The position numbers and the translations under genes were made by a program. Source: Actinomycetales bacterium (GTDB taxonomy: Bacteria > Actinomycetota > Actinomycetes > Actinomycetales > Dermatophilaceae). From it: a DNA stretch of 54,332 nucleotides. The notes below the pieces were generated by a model, which worked only from the letters and a program-made list of their open reading frames with translations, did not search any database and had not been told where the DNA came from. This document shows positions 1 to 9,862 of this stretch, piece after piece. Each line of letters opens with the position of its first letter. The first letter of the stretch is position 1. The DNA lies in assembly GCA_012729695.1 (NCBI GenBank), contig JAAYCP010000086.1:1-54332 (forward strand). Reading direction: 5' to 3'.

Positions 1-23
1 CGATTCACCACTGTCGGTGCAAC

Positions 24-44
24 CGCATACCGTGGAGGTATGCG
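24..44 (+). promoter_or_regulatory. Inverted repeat enclosing the uvrB ribosome binding site and start codon
   Basis: CGCATAC (24-30) and GTATGCG (38-44) form a perfect 7-bp inverted repeat around a 7-nt loop, CGTGGAG. The Shine-Dalgarno core GGAGG (34-38) lies mostly in the loop and the uvrB ATG (40-42) lies in the right arm. In RNA this would be a small hairpin holding the start codon; in DNA it could be an operator. Either role is inference. Confidence 0.45.
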
Positions 45-2151
45 TCCCGTCACCGAGCTTCAGCGCCGCGTCGCGCCGTTCAAGGTCGTCTCCGAGTTCC
101 AGCCGGCCGGAGACCAGCCTCGCGCGATCGAGGAGCTGACCCGTCGCATCAACGCCGGCGAGCAGGACATCGTCCTGCTCGGCGCCACCGGCACCGGAAA
201 GTCGGCCACGACGGCGTGGTTGATCGAGCAGGTCCAGCGGCCCACCCTGGTCATGGCGCCCAACAAGACCCTCGCGGCGCAGCTGGCGAACGAGTTCCGC
301 GAGCTGCTGCCCAACAACGCCGTCGAGTACTTCGTCAGCTACTACGACTATTACCAGCCCGAGGCCTACGTCCCGCAGACCGACACCTACATCGAGAAGG
401 ACTCCTCGATCAACGACGAGGTGGAGCGGCTCCGGCACTCGGCAACGAACTCCCTGCTCACGCGGCGCGATGTCGTCGTCGTGGCCTCTGTCTCGTGCAT
501 CTACGGCCTCGGGACGCCGCAGGAGTACGTCGACCGGATGGTCTCGCTGCGGGTGGGGGCGGAGCGTGACCGGGACGAGCTGCTCCGGCAGTTCATCACC
601 ATGCAGTACACCCGCAACGACCTGGCCTTCACCCGGGGCACGTTCAGGGTCCGCGGCGACACCGTCGAGATCATCCCGGTCTACGAGGAGCTCGCGATCC
701 GCATCGAGTTCTTCGGTGACGAGATCGAGCGGATCTACACCCTGCACCCCATGACGGGGGAGATCATCCGCGAGGAGCAGGAGATGTACGTCTTCCCGGC
801 CACCCACTACGTCGCCGGTCCGGAGCGGATGGAGCGGGCGATCCGGGGGATCGAGATCGAGCTGGCCGACCAGCTCGCGACGTTTGAGAAGCAGGGCAAG
901 CTGCTCGAGGCGCAGCGACTGCGGATGCGCACGACCTACGACATCGAGATGATGCGGCAGATCGGGAGCTGCTCCGGCATCGAGAACTACTCGATGCACA
1001 TCGACGGTCGGATGCCCGGATCGGCGCCGAACTGTCTGCTCGACTACTTCCCGGAGGACTTCCTCCTCGTCATCGATGAGTCGCACGTCACCGTGCCGCA
1101 GATCGGGGCCATGTACGAAGGAGACATGAGCCGCAAGCGCACCCTCGTCGAGCACGGGTTCCGGTTGCCGAGCGCGATGGACAACCGACCGCTGAAGTGG
1201 GAGGAGTTCCTCGAGCGCATCGGGCAGACCGTCTACCTCTCTGCGACGCCGGGCCCCTACGAGCTTGCGAGGAGCAACGGTGTCGTCGAGCAGATCATCC
1301 GCCCCACCGGGCTCATCGACCCGGAGATCGTCCTGAAGCCGACGAAGGGGCAGATCGACGACCTCCTCCACGAGATCTCAGTGCGCGCGCAGCGCAACGA
1401 GCGAGTGCTCGTCACGACGCTGACGAAGAAGATGGCCGAGGACCTGACGGACTACCTCCTCGACAAGGGCGTCCGGGTCCGCTACCTCCACTCCGATATC
1501 GACACCCTGCGCCGGGTCGAGCTGCTCCGCGAGCTGCGGCTCGGAGAGTTCGACGTCCTCGTGGGGATCAACCTGCTCCGTGAGGGCCTCGACCTGCCGG
1601 AGGTGTCGCTGGTGAGCATCCTCGACGCCGACAAGGAGGGCTTCCTGCGCTCCGCACGCTCGCTCATCCAGACCATCGGTCGTGCTGCCCGCAACGTCTC
1701 GGGCCAGGTACACATGTACGCCGACAACCTCACTCCGAGCATGCACGAGGCGATCGAGGAGACGGCGCGCCGGCGCGAGAAGCAGCTCGCCTACAACCGG
1801 GAGCACGGCATCGACCCCCAGCCGCTGCGCAAGAAGATCGCCGACATCACCGACATGCTCCAGCGCGAGGATGCGGACACCCAGGCTCTCCTCGGGTCCG
1901 GCCGGGCGCGCTCGCGGGGCAAGGCCGACGGCGGTGGACGCAGCGGTCGGGGCGCGATCGCTGCCGACCTCGATGTCGCGGGTCGGCGCAGCGAGAACCT
2001 GCCGGCGGCCGAGCTCGCTTCACTCATCCAGGAGCTCACGACCCAGATGCACACGGCAGCCGCCGAGCTGCACTTCGAGCTCGCCGCCCGGCTCCGCGAC
2101 GAGATCAGCGACCTCAAGAAGGAGCTGCGGCAGATGAGTGCCGCCACCTGA
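40..2151 (+). CDS. uvrB: Excinuclease ABC subunit B
   Basis: UvrB is the helicase-like damage-verification subunit of nucleotide excision repair. UvrA loads it onto DNA and it then recruits UvrC. The 703-aa protein has Walker A GATGTGKS at residues 48-55, the beta-hairpin region rich in Tyr ([13 protein letters not shown], about 100-112), the DESH Walker B box near 345, helicase motif VI-like QTIGRAARN, and a C-terminal UVR domain (about 660-695) that contacts UvrC. Length is typical. The start is ATG at 40 with GGAGG unusually close (1 nt), inside the inverted repeat described separately. uvrA lies 3 kb downstream and uvrC 13 kb downstream. No LexA-type palindrome is visible in the 39 bases available upstream. 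Confidence 0.97.
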   Translation: MRPVTELQRRVAPFKVVSEFQPAGDQPRAIEELTRRINAGEQDIVLLGATGTGKSATTAWLIEQVQRPTLVMAPNKTLAAQLANEFRELLPNNAVEYFVSYYDYYQPEAYVPQTDTYIEKDSSINDEVERLRHSATNSLLTRRDVVVVASVSCIYGLGTPQEYVDRMVSLRVGAERDRDELLRQFITMQYTRNDLAFTRGTFRVRGDTVEIIPVYEELAIRIEFFGDEIERIYTLHPMTGEIIREEQEMYVFPATHYVAGPERMERAIRGIEIELADQLATFEKQGKLLEAQRLRMRTTYDIEMMRQIGSCSGIENYSMHIDGRMPGSAPNCLLDYFPEDFLLVIDESHVTVPQIGAMYEGDMSRKRTLVEHGFRLPSAMDNRPLKWEEFLERIGQTVYLSATPGPYELARSNGVVEQIIRPTGLIDPEIVLKPTKGQIDDLLHEISVRAQRNERVLVTTLTKKMAEDLTDYLLDKGVRVRYLHSDIDTLRRVELLRELRLGEFDVLVGINLLREGLDLPEVSLVSILDADKEGFLRSARSLIQTIGRAARNVSGQVHMYADNLTPSMHEAIEETARRREKQLAYNREHGIDPQPLRKKIADITDMLQREDADTQALLGSGRARSRGKADGGGRSGRGAIAADLDVAGRRSENLPAAELASLIQELTTQMHTAAAELHFELAARLRDEISDLKKELRQMSAAT

Positions 2152-2209
2152 GCCACCACGCGAGGTTCCTGCCGGCCCTCTGTGCAGTCTCCCGGACGTA
2201 CTGCTCCTC

Positions 2210-2229
2210 GTGGCGTGGCGTGGCGTGGC
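2210..2229 (+). repeat. Four tandem GTGGC pentamers
   Basis: GTGGC is repeated four times without interruption in the uvrB-terC intergenic region, about 60 nt upstream of the riboswitch. No function is evident. Confidence 0.6.
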
Positions 2230-2290
2230 CCACCCGCACCGAAGCCAGGGCTCGTGCGGGTCACTCCACAGTGTGAGAGGATGAGGCTCG

Positions 2291-2394
2291 CCGCGAGGGG
2301 AGTACCCCAGCCCTCGGCCACCTCGTCATCACGGCGCTGCCCATGCAGTGCCCGGGGAGCCGGTCTGCGTGAGCAGATGGGGGAGACCTTACGG
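2291..2394 (+). promoter_or_regulatory. yybP-ykoY manganese riboswitch aptamer upstream of terC
   Basis: The two conserved signature blocks of this aptamer family are present at the right spacing: AGGGGAGTA (2296-2304) and GGGGGAGACCTT (2379-2390). The closing stem P1 can be drawn between CCGCGAGG (2291-2298) and CCTTACGG (2387-2394), with 7 of 8 pairs counting one G-U. An internal CGTCATCACGG block (2324-2334) fits the four-way-junction part. The aptamer sits 28 nt before the terC start, and TerC/Alx/MntP-type genes are the classic targets of this Mn2+-sensing family. A competing hairpin just downstream (2383-2404) is described separately. Confidence 0.85.
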
Positions 2395-2404
2395 ACCTGG
2401 TCTC
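2383..2404 (+). promoter_or_regulatory. Competing hairpin of the riboswitch expression platform
   Basis: GAGACC (2383-2388) pairs perfectly with GGTCTC (2399-2404) across a 10-nt loop, and three G-U pairs can extend it (2380-2382 with 2405-2407). The left arm uses bases of the conserved aptamer loop and of the P1 3' strand (2387-2394), so this hairpin and the ligand-bound aptamer exclude each other. It is followed by a pyrimidine run TTTCTCCTC. This fits a terminator that Mn2+ binding would prevent, matching the ON behaviour known for the family; the mechanism here is inference. Confidence 0.55.
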
Positions 2405-2422
2405 TTTCTCCTCAAGGTGTCC

Positions 2423-3469
2423 ATGACTATCCTGCTCCCCAACGCTGCTGCGCCCTCGACTACCGGGACCCTCGACATCGATCCATGGATCTGGGGCATC
2501 ACCATCGGCATCGCGACGCTGATCTTCGCCTTCGACGTCTGGTGGATTGCCCGAAACCCGCACCGTCCGACATCCAAAGAGCTCTGGCTGTCGCTGATCG
2601 CCTATGTCGGCGGAGCCATCGTCTTCGGCCTCGGCCTCTGGTACCTAGCCGATGGGCGGCTTGCGGGCGAGTTCTTTGCCGGGTTCATCACGGAGAAGTC
2701 GCTCTCGGTGGACAACCTCTTCGTCTTCCTCCTGATCATGGCGAAGTTCGGCGTGCCGGAGAGGTACCAGCAGTTCGCACTCATGATCGGCGTCGTCATC
2801 GCGATCGTGCTCCGAGGGATCTTCATCTGGCTCGGCGCCGCGGCCATCAACAACTTCAGCTGGGTCTTCTACATCTTCGGTGCCTTCCTCATCTACACGG
2901 CCGTCAAGCTCGCGACGCAGGGTGACGCGGAGTCCGAGGACTTCGAGGAGAACCGCTTCATGCTGCTCATGGAACGGCGGTTCAAGTCGACCTCGCAGTA
3001 CCACGGCATCAAGATGTTCATCCGTGAGAACGGGAAACGTCTGGCCACCCCGATGTTCTTCGTCATCCTGGCCCTGGGCACGACTGATCTCCTCTTCGCC
3101 ATGGACTCGATCCCGGCGATCTACGGGTTGACCCGCGAGCCGTACATCGTCCTCGTGGCCAACTTGTTCGCGCTCATGGGTCTGCGTCAGCTGTTCTTCC
3201 TCATCGGTGGTCTCCTGCAGCGTCTCGTCTACCTCAACATCGGGCTCTCGGTGTTGCTCGCCTTCATCGGGGTCAAGCTCGTGCTCCACGCGCTCCACGA
3301 GAATGAGCTGACGTTCATCAACAACGGTGAGATGGTCCCTGTCCCGGACCTCTCGATCGGGGTCAGCCTCGCGGTGATCACAGGCATCCTCGCCGTCACG
3401 ACGTTCGCGAGCCTGTGGAAGACCCGCCGTGATGCGCGCTACGACGCGCTCCGCCGAGGGTCGGAGTAG
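2423..3469 (+). CDS. TerC/Alx family membrane protein, probable manganese exporter
   Basis: This 348-aa polytopic membrane protein belongs to the TerC/Alx family. Family members have been linked to Mn2+ export and metallation of exported enzymes. The family hallmarks are the acidic membrane motifs EKSLSVDNLFVF (about residues 90-101) and TTDLLFAMDSIPAIYG, and about nine hydrophobic segments are visible. The frame is open from 2348, but that start lies inside the riboswitch. The ATG at 2423, preceded by AAGG at 2414-2417, is the sensible start. The Mn2+ riboswitch immediately upstream supports a role in manganese homeostasis. The gene is convergent with the rhtA-like gene. Confidence 0.92.
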   Translation: MTILLPNAAAPSTTGTLDIDPWIWGITIGIATLIFAFDVWWIARNPHRPTSKELWLSLIAYVGGAIVFGLGLWYLADGRLAGEFFAGFITEKSLSVDNLFVFLLIMAKFGVPERYQQFALMIGVVIAIVLRGIFIWLGAAAINNFSWVFYIFGAFLIYTAVKLATQGDAESEDFEENRFMLLMERRFKSTSQYHGIKMFIRENGKRLATPMFFVILALGTTDLLFAMDSIPAIYGLTREPYIVLVANLFALMGLRQLFFLIGGLLQRLVYLNIGLSVLLAFIGVKLVLHALHENELTFINNGEMVPVPDLSIGVSLAVITGILAVTTFASLWKTRRDARYDALRRGSE

Positions 3470-3521
3470 AACCCCGGCGGTCTTTGCCCCCGCGAGCAGC
3501 GCACCGGACGTGGCCACGGCA

Positions 3522-4442
3522 TCAGGTCGACGTACTCTGCGCCGGCTCCTTCCGCGCACCGAACCCGAGGACCACCGCCGATGCGACGACGACCAGCGCC
3601 ATGCCGACCAGCTGGACGGCTGTGAGCCGCTGGCTGAGGATGACGAGGCCTGCGAGGGCGGCGAAGGCCGGCTCGAGGCTGAGCATGATCCCGAAGGCGT
3701 GAGCCGTCATCCTGCGCAGGGCGAGCAGCTCGAGCGAGTAGGGCAGGACGGAGGACAGCAGCGCGATACCGAGCCCCTTCACGACGATCTCGGGGGTCCA
3801 CGACCCGATCGACGACACTCCCAGGGGCAGGGTGAGGATGGTGGCGATGACCATCGCGATCGCGAGGCCGTCGAGGCGCTCGAACGCGGCGCCGGTACGG
3901 GCGGAGAAGACGATGTACGAGGCCCAGCACGTCCCAGCGGCCGCGGCAAGGAGCAGTCCTCGCCACGGCAGGTCGCTCAGTGGCACGGTGAGCGCCTCAC
4001 TGATCAGCAGGATCCCAGCGGCAGCGAGCAGGACGGACACCCCGTCCGTGATGCGTCGGGAGAGCACGGCCGCGAGGGTGAGCGGCCCGATGAACTCGAT
4101 CGTCACGGCGACCCCGATGGGCAGGTGGGCCAGCGAGGCGTAGAAGGTGTAGTTCATCAGCCCTAGGCCGACACCGAAGCCGATGACCGATCGCCAGGCA
4201 CGGGGTGAGTGCCCGCGCCACCGTGGGCGGACGACGACGAGCAGGACCGCGGTGCCGAAAAGGAGGCGCAGGACGACCGCACCACCTGCCCCGATGAGGG
4301 GGACGAGGGTCGCGGCCAGCGCCCCGCCGAACTGGACCGAGACGATCGATCCGAGCACCAGCAAGGGGGCGGGCACCGCCCGCCGGGGCGCTGGTGATGA
4401 CGGGTCGGGAGCCGGCCGCCTCACCAGCCCCGCTCGCGCCAC
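3522..4442 (-). CDS. EamA/RhtA-like drug/metabolite superfamily exporter
   Basis: The 306-aa protein has a short Pro-rich N-terminus and about ten hydrophobic helices in the two-fold EamA repeat arrangement. It resembles the RhtA threonine/homoserine exporter branch, for example in the opening VQFGGALAATLVPLIGAGG. The substrate cannot be read from sequence; amino-acid or metabolite export is inference. It starts with GTG at 4442, overlapping the 3' end of the metallo-beta-lactamase gene (4421-5083) by 22 nt on the same strand, so the two are probably co-transcribed. No clear terminator separates it from terC. Confidence 0.82.
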   Translation of the reverse strand: MARAGLVRRPAPDPSSPAPRRAVPAPLLVLGSIVSVQFGGALAATLVPLIGAGGAVVLRLLFGTAVLLVVVRPRWRGHSPRAWRSVIGFGVGLGLMNYTFYASLAHLPIGVAVTIEFIGPLTLAAVLSRRITDGVSVLLAAAGILLISEALTVPLSDLPWRGLLLAAAAGTCWASYIVFSARTGAAFERLDGLAIAMVIATILTLPLGVSSIGSWTPEIVVKGLGIALLSSVLPYSLELLALRRMTAHAFGIMLSLEPAFAALAGLVILSQRLTAVQLVGMALVVVASAVVLGFGARKEPAQSTST

Positions 4443-5083
4443 TCGGCCAGGTGTGGACGCTCGACGCCGAGCGTCGTGTCCGCCCCGTGGCCGGGGTAGA
4501 TCCAGGTGTCGTCGTCGTACCGGTCGAAGATCCGAGAGGTGACGTCCGCATACAGGGACTCGAACGACTGCCCTTCGTTCTTGGTGTTGCCGACCCCACC
4601 GGGGAAGAGCGAGTCACCGGTGAAGATGTGTGCGTGTCCGTCAGGATCCGGGTAGGACAGGGCCACGGATCCGGGGGTGTGCCCCCGCAGGTGGATGACG
4701 TCGAGAGTGATCTCCCCGAAGGTGACGGTGTCGCCGTCCGAGAGGCGCACGTCGGGAGGGACCGGGAGTGCGTCCGCGTCGTCCGCGCCGGCGTAGGTCC
4801 GCGCACCGGTCGCGGCGGCGATCTCGGCCAGGGCGCGGGTGTGGTCCCAGTGCTGGTGCGTGGTGACGATGGCGTCGAGACGCCCGGTGCCCTCGGCGAT
4901 GAGGGTCTGGATCAGGGCCGGGTCGTGGGCGGCGTCGATGAGGAGTTGTGCGCCCGTCGCCGAGCAGGTCAGCAGGTAGACGTTGTTGTGCATGGCGCTG
5001 ACCGAGATCTTGCGGATGGTCAGCCTCGACAGCTCGCGGACCTCCGTCGGCCCGCCAGGGGTCACATCACCGGTGTAGCTCAT
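4421..5083 (-). CDS. Metallo-beta-lactamase fold hydrolase (glyoxalase II-like)
   Basis: The 220-aa protein carries the zinc motif THQHWDH (His76, His78, Asp80, His81), a later RGHTPGS histidine, GDSLF aspartate and a C-terminal YPGHG histidine, so the full two-metal ligand set of the MBL superfamily is present. The layout fits hydroxyacylglutathione-hydrolase-like enzymes; actinomycetes generally lack glutathione, so another thioester or ester substrate is likely. A gene of this type next to uvrA is also found in mycobacteria. The start is ATG at 5083, six bases after a -10-like TAGCGT, so the mRNA may be leaderless. Confidence 0.85.
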   Translation of the reverse strand: MSYTGDVTPGGPTEVRELSRLTIRKISVSAMHNNVYLLTCSATGAQLLIDAAHDPALIQTLIAEGTGRLDAIVTTHQHWDHTRALAEIAAATGARTYAGADDADALPVPPDVRLSDGDTVTFGEITLDVIHLRGHTPGSVALSYPDPDGHAHIFTGDSLFPGGVGNTKNEGQSFESLYADVTSRIFDRYDDDTWIYPGHGADTTLGVERPHLAEWRERGW

Positions 5084-5089
5084 GGTGCG

Positions 5090-5095
5090 ACGCTA
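5090..5095 (-). promoter_or_regulatory. -10 element (TAGCGT) of a probable leaderless promoter for the MBL hydrolase gene
   Basis: On the minus strand TAGCGT is followed by six bases (CGCACC) and then the ATG at 5083. That is the spacing expected if transcription starts at the A of the start codon. No clear -35 hexamer was seen. Confidence 0.4.
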
Positions 5096-5184
5096 GCGCA
5101 GCAGGTTGGATCGCGTGGTCAGGACTCTGGGGTGTGCTGCCGGTTCCCCGTCATGGTCAAGGTCTGTCAGAACGCGCACCTACG

Positions 5185-8100
5185 ATGGACGACGTGACCG
5201 TTTCCCCTGCCCGACCTGCCCGCAGGCCAGCGCACGACAGCCTTGTCGTGCGCGGTGCACGTGAGCACAACCTCAAGAACGTGTCGGTGGAGCTGCCCCG
5301 CGACAGCCTTGTCGTCTTCACGGGCCTCTCCGGCTCGGGCAAGTCCTCGCTCGCGTTCGACACGATCTTCGCCGAGGGCCAGCGCCGCTATGTCGAGTCC
5401 TTGTCGGCATACGCCCGGCAGTTCCTGGGACAGATGGACAAGCCGGACGTTGACTTCATCGAGGGGCTGTCGCCGGCGGTCTCGATCGACCAGAAGTCGA
5501 CCAACCGGAACCCGCGCTCCACGGTCGGCACGATCACCGAGGTCTACGACTACCTCAGGCTGCTCTTCGCGCGGGCCGGCCGGCCGCACTGCCCGACCTG
5601 CGGGGAGCCGATCACCCGTCAGTCCCCGCAGCAGATCGTGGACCGTCTTCTCGAGCTGCCGGAGCGGACCCGGTTCCAGATCCTTGCTCCTGTTGTCCGG
5701 GCCCGGAAGGGCGAGTTCGTCGACCTGTTCGCCGAGCTGCAAGGGCAGGGGTTCGCCCGGGCGATCGTGGACGGGGAGGTCGTCTCCCTCTCCGAGCCCC
5801 CCAAGCTCGAGAAGCAGATCAAGCACACCATCGACGTCGTCGTCGACCGACTGGTCGCCAAGGGTCAGGACTCCTCCGCCAAGCGGCGTCTGACCGACTC
5901 CGTCGAGACCGCCCTCCGGCTGGCCGGGGGAGTCGTCGTCGTCGACTTCGTCGACGTCACCCCGGAGCAGGAGGCTGAGGGCGCCCTGCGCCAGCGACGC
6001 TTCTCGGAGCGGATGGCGTGCCCGAACGACCATGTCCTCACCATGGACGAGATCGAGCCCCGCTCCTTCTCCTTCAACAGCCCGTTCGGCGCGTGCCCGG
6101 CCTGCACCGGCATCGGCACCGAGCTCGAGATCGACCCCGACCTCATCGTCCCCGACGACGAGCTCTCGCTCGCCGAGGGAGCGGTCGCTCCGTGGGCGTC
6201 GGGCAGCGGGGTGAGCGAGTACTTCGACCGGGTGCTGCGGGCCCTCGCGGACGAGATGTCCTTCTCCATCGATGCCCCGTGGCGCTCGCTGCCCAAGCGG
6301 GCCAAGGACGCCGTCCTCTACGGCCGCAACCACAAGGTGCACGTGCGCTACCGCAACCGGTTCGGTCGGGAACGGTCCTACTCCACCGGCTTCGAGGGCG
6401 CCATCCCGTTCGTCAAACGCCGCCACGCCGAGACAGACTCCGACTGGAGCCGGGAGCGCTTCGAAGGCTATATGCGGGAGATCCCCTGCCCGGTGTGCAA
6501 GGGAGCCCGGCTCAAGCCCGAGAGTCTCTCCGTCCTCGTCGGCGGTCGCTCGATCTCGGACGTCGCGGACCTCGCCATCGCCGACTGCGCCCGGTTCCTC
6601 AAGGACGTCGACTACTCGCCGCGCGAGCGGCAGATCGCCGAGCGGGTGATCAAGGAGATCGACAGCCGACTCGGCTTCCTCCTGGACGTCGGACTCGACT
6701 ACCTCTCGCTGTCCCGACCCGCCGGCACCCTCAGCGGCGGCGAGGCGCAGCGCATCCGGCTGGCCACCCAGATCGGGTCGGGGCTGGTCGGGGTTCTCTA
6801 TGTGCTCGACGAGCCGAGCATCGGTCTGCACCAGCGCGACAACCACCGCCTCATCGAGACCCTCACCCGCCTGCGCGACCTGGGCAACACCCTCATCGTC
6901 GTCGAGCACGACGAAGACACCATCGCCACCGCCGATTGGGTCGTCGACATCGGCCCGGGCGCCGGCGAGCACGGCGGCGAGGTCGTCCACAGCGGCGAGG
7001 TCGCCGGCCTGCTGGAGCACCCGACGTCGTTGACCGGGATGTACCTCTCGGGACGCCGGGAGATCCCGACCCCCCAGGTACGCCGACCCGTTGACCCTGA
7101 TCGGCAGGTGAAGGTCGTGGGGGCAGAGGAGCACAACCTGCGCGGTATCGATGTGTCGTTCCCGCTGGGCTGCCTGGTGGCCGTCACCGGAGTGTCGGGT
7201 TCGGGCAAGTCCACCCTCGTCAACGACATCCTCTACCACGTCCTCGCCAACAAGCTGAACGGCGCCCGACACGTGCCCGGTCGGCACCGTCGAGTCACCG
7301 GGCTGGAGCACCTCGACAAGGTCGTCCACGTCGACCAGAGCCCGATCGGACGGACACCGAGGTCGAATCCCGCGACCTACACCGGCGTGTTCGACCACAT
7401 CCGCAAGCTCTTTGCCCAGACGACCGAGGCGAAGATGCGTGGATACCAGCCCGGACGGTTCTCGTTCAACGTCAAGGGCGGACGGTGCGACCACTGCTCC
7501 GGTGACGGCACCATCAAGATCGAGATGAACTTCCTCCCCGACGTCTACGTCCCCTGCGAGGTCTGCCACGGGGCCCGCTACAACCGGGAGACACTCGAGG
7601 TGCATTTCAAGGGCAAGACGATCGCCGACGTGCTCGACATGCCCATCGAGGAGGCCGCCGACTTCTTCTCGGCGGTGCCTGCCATCGCGAGGCACATGAA
7701 GACACTCAACGACGTCGGCCTGGGGTATGTGCGGCTGGGCCAGCCGGCACCGACCCTGAGCGGCGGTGAGGCCCAGCGCGTCAAGCTGGCCTCGGAGCTG
7801 CAGAAGCGCTCGACCGGGCGGACCATCTATGTTCTCGACGAACCGACGACCGGCCTGCACTTCGAGGACATCCGTAAGCTCCTCCTCGTCCTGCAGGGAC
7901 TCGTCGAGAAGGGCAACACGGTGATCGTCATCGAGCACAACCTCGATGTGATCAAGAATGCCGACTGGGTCCTCGACCTCGGCCCTGAGGGTGGCAGTGG
8001 CGGCGGGCAGCTCATCGCGTCCGGCACGCCCGAGCAGGTCGCGGAGGTCGAGGAGTCGCACACCGGGCGGTTCCTTCGGCCGATCCTCGCCCGGACTGCA

Positions 8101-8196
8101 CGCAAGCCGGCTCCCAGACCGCGACGCAGCAGTGGGCGGGGACAGGCTGCGAGGGAGACGCAGGAGGGCTCGAGTCGTCGTCGAGCGAGCGCCTGA
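5185..8196 (+). CDS. uvrA: Excinuclease ABC subunit A
   Basis: UvrA is the damage-sensing ATPase that delivers UvrB. The 1003-aa protein has two ABC modules, each split by insertions. Walker A GLSGSGKS is at residues 47-54 and a second GVSGSGKS near 670. Two LSGGEAQR signatures are present. Cys motifs include CPTCGEP near 136 and the DNA-binding zinc module CDHCSGDG...CEVC near 765-790. The frame is open from 5134, but ATG 5185 gives the usual N-terminus. Another possibility is GTG 5194, seven bases after a -10-like TACGAT (5181-5186). The C-terminus is basic. The 101-bp gap to the divergent MBL gene must hold both promoters; no LexA box was seen. Confidence 0.97.
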   Translation: MDDVTVSPARPARRPAHDSLVVRGAREHNLKNVSVELPRDSLVVFTGLSGSGKSSLAFDTIFAEGQRRYVESLSAYARQFLGQMDKPDVDFIEGLSPAVSIDQKSTNRNPRSTVGTITEVYDYLRLLFARAGRPHCPTCGEPITRQSPQQIVDRLLELPERTRFQILAPVVRARKGEFVDLFAELQGQGFARAIVDGEVVSLSEPPKLEKQIKHTIDVVVDRLVAKGQDSSAKRRLTDSVETALRLAGGVVVVDFVDVTPEQEAEGALRQRRFSERMACPNDHVLTMDEIEPRSFSFNSPFGACPACTGIGTELEIDPDLIVPDDELSLAEGAVAPWASGSGVSEYFDRVLRALADEMSFSIDAPWRSLPKRAKDAVLYGRNHKVHVRYRNRFGRERSYSTGFEGAIPFVKRRHAETDSDWSRERFEGYMREIPCPVCKGARLKPESLSVLVGGRSISDVADLAIADCARFLKDVDYSPRERQIAERVIKEIDSRLGFLLDVGLDYLSLSRPAGTLSGGEAQRIRLATQIGSGLVGVLYVLDEPSIGLHQRDNHRLIETLTRLRDLGNTLIVVEHDEDTIATADWVVDIGPGAGEHGGEVVHSGEVAGLLEHPTSLTGMYLSGRREIPTPQVRRPVDPDRQVKVVGAEEHNLRGIDVSFPLGCLVAVTGVSGSGKSTLVNDILYHVLANKLNGARHVPGRHRRVTGLEHLDKVVHVDQSPIGRTPRSNPATYTGVFDHIRKLFAQTTEAKMRGYQPGRFSFNVKGGRCDHCSGDGTIKIEMNFLPDVYVPCEVCHGARYNRETLEVHFKGKTIADVLDMPIEEAADFFSAVPAIARHMKTLNDVGLGYVRLGQPAPTLSGGEAQRVKLASELQKRSTGRTIYVLDEPTTGLHFEDIRKLLLVLQGLVEKGNTVIVIEHNLDVIKNADWVLDLGPEGGSGGGQLIASGTPEQVAEVEESHTGRFLRPILARTARKPAPRPRRSSGRGQAARETQEGSSRRRASA

Positions 8197-8334
8197 TCCG
8201 ACGGTGTCGTCCTGATGACAGTGGGCTTGTCAAGGAGAGGAGTCCGGGCAAGGTCGTCAGGGCCGGAATGTTTCGGGCACGTATCGGTTCGGAGTCGATC
8301 GACGTTTTTACGCCGATCCCGTGATTCATCCGCC

Positions 8335-8340
8335 TAGAAT
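8335..8340 (+). promoter_or_regulatory. -10 element (TAGAAT) of the liv operon promoter
   Basis: TAGAAT is the best -10 match in the 286-bp gap between uvrA and livH. A T-rich stretch (8305-8309) lies upstream but is too far for a standard -35. Transcription from about 8347 would give a leader of about 135 nt, long enough to fold, as the hairpin at 8448-8466 shows. Confidence 0.4.
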
Positions 8341-8447
8341 CACGCGACAGACTCGCTTGCCCCGAAGCTCGTGAGTTGCGGCGCCTGGTCGCCGCCGGGT
8401 TCGACGGTCCGCTGACCGTTGCGCCCGGAGTACCGACGCACTCGCGT

Positions 8448-8466
8448 CGCGCCGTGACCCGGCGCG
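8448..8466 (+). promoter_or_regulatory. Leader hairpin just upstream of livH
   Basis: CGCGCCG (8448-8454) and CGGCGCG (8460-8466) form a perfect 7-bp GC stem with loop TGACC. It ends 11 nt before the GAGAGG ribosome binding site at 8477-8482. A role in translation initiation is possible but unproven. Confidence 0.35.
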
Positions 8467-8482
8467 GCACGCCAACGAGAGG

Positions 8483-9862
8483 ATGCCCACGTTGCAGCCA
8501 CCACTCGCCGCCCGCGGGCGGGCACCCGGGGGCAGAGCGCTTCTTGGTCTGCTCGCCCTCGCGCTTCTGGTTCCCCTGTTGTCCCTGATCGGGGCTGGGT
8601 CTGCACACGCAGCGCCGCTCCCGGCCGCGGTCGTCACGGAGCCGGAAGCCGCCTGCACCCCAGGACCTGACACCGGCTGCCTCCGAGGCACGCTGCGCGC
8701 AGGCGAGGTGCTGTCGGGCATCGACATCGAGGTGTCGGGACCGGACGGGGACCAGCTCCTCACGACGGGGGAGAATGGTGGCTTCCTCCTCCAGGTCGGT
8801 CAGGAGGGTGAGTACGTCCTCCGGCTGGTCGAGGACACGCTTCCCGAGGGCGTCACTGCGACGAACGCCGAGCTGACGTTCAAGGCCGCGCTGGCGGCCA
8901 ACGACACGATCCAGTTCACCCCTCGAGCGGTCAACTTCGGTCTCCAGGGCACCGTCGAGGGTGCAGCAGTCGGGGTTGGGAGCAACCTGTTCCTCCAGAG
9001 CACCGTCAGCGGTCTGCGGCTCGGCCTCCTGCTCGCACTGGCCGCCGTCGGACTCTCGCTCATCTACGGCACCACCGGCCTCTCGAGCTTCTCGCACGCA
9101 GAGCAGGTGACGCTGGGCGGGATGGTCGCGTTCATGATGGTCAACTGGTGGGGGCTGCCATTCCTGCTCGCAGCCGTGCTCACCGTCCTCGTGTGCGGGT
9201 TCACCGGCTACATCCAGCACGTGATCCTCTGGAAGCCGCTGCGTCGCAAGGGGCTGGGCCTGGTGCAGCTCATGATCGTCACCATCGGACTCTCGCTGGC
9301 GATGCAGTACATGTTCCAGGTCCTTGTCGGTGCGGGCACCGTGCGGGTCATCAGAGAGGCACCCACCCCGGTCACCTTCGGCGGAGTACGCCTGACCGAT
9401 CAGTCGCTGTGGGCGATGGGCATCGCCGTCATCGTCCTCACTGCAGTGGGCTTCGCCCTTCTCAGAACGCGTCTGGGGCGGGCGACCCGAGCGGTCTCGG
9501 ACAACCCGGCCCTCGCCGAGGCGTCCGGCATCGATGTCGACAAGGTCGTGCGCCTGGTCTGGATCATCGCGACGGCCCTCGCCGGCCTGGCCGGCATCAT
9601 GCTGGCGCTCGTCCTCAACGGCATCAAGTGGGACTCCGGGATGCAGATCCTTCTGCTGCTCTTCGCCGCTGTCACCCTCGGTGGCCTCGGCACCGCGTTC
9701 GGAGCCCTCATCGGTGCAATCGTCATCGGACTGGTCGTCGAGCTCACTCCCGTGTTCGGTCTCCCCGGCGACCTGAAGTATGCGATGGCGCTGCTCATCC
9801 TCATTCTGCTGCTGCTCGTGCGGCCGCAGGGACTCCTCGGCAAGGCTGCGAGGGTCGGGTGA
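8483..9862 (+). CDS. Branched-chain amino acid ABC transporter permease (LivH type) with a secreted N-terminal domain
   Basis: Residues about 170-459 are a LivH-type permease of the branched-chain amino acid (HAAT) ABC importer family, containing LSLIYGTTGLSSFSHAEQVTLGG and a C-terminal VRPQGLLG. LivH proteins are usually near 300 aa; this one is 459. The extra part begins with a signal peptide (hydrophobic core 20-37, cleavage motif AHA at 41-43). It continues with an extracytoplasmic region having Cys58 and Cys66 and a carboxypeptidase-regulatory/Ig-like beta stretch (about 67-125). ATG 8483 directly abuts GAGAGG, so TTG 8492, nine bases on, may be the true start. It is the first gene of the liv operon. 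Confidence 0.88.
   Translation: MPTLQPPLAARGRAPGGRALLGLLALALLVPLLSLIGAGSAHAAPLPAAVVTEPEAACTPGPDTGCLRGTLRAGEVLSGIDIEVSGPDGDQLLTTGENGGFLLQVGQEGEYVLRLVEDTLPEGVTATNAELTFKAALAANDTIQFTPRAVNFGLQGTVEGAAVGVGSNLFLQSTVSGLRLGLLLALAAVGLSLIYGTTGLSSFSHAEQVTLGGMVAFMMVNWWGLPFLLAAVLTVLVCGFTGYIQHVILWKPLRRKGLGLVQLMIVTIGLSLAMQYMFQVLVGAGTVRVIREAPTPVTFGGVRLTDQSLWAMGIAVIVLTAVGFALLRTRLGRATRAVSDNPALAEASGIDVDKVVRLVWIIATALAGLAGIMLALVLNGIKWDSGMQILLLLFAAVTLGGLGTAFGALIGAIVIGLVVELTPVFGLPGDLKYAMALLILILLLLVRPQGLLGKAARVG

Noticed and set aside
1..5184. LexA/SOS boxes for uvrB and uvrA
   Set aside because: No GAAC-N4-GTTC type palindrome is visible upstream of either gene. For uvrB only 39 upstream bases are available, so this is not decisive.
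5167..8061. A 964-codon open frame antisense to uvrA
   Set aside because: It mirrors uvrA codon structure (GC-rich third positions give open antisense frames), has no domain I recognise, and uvrA itself is certain.
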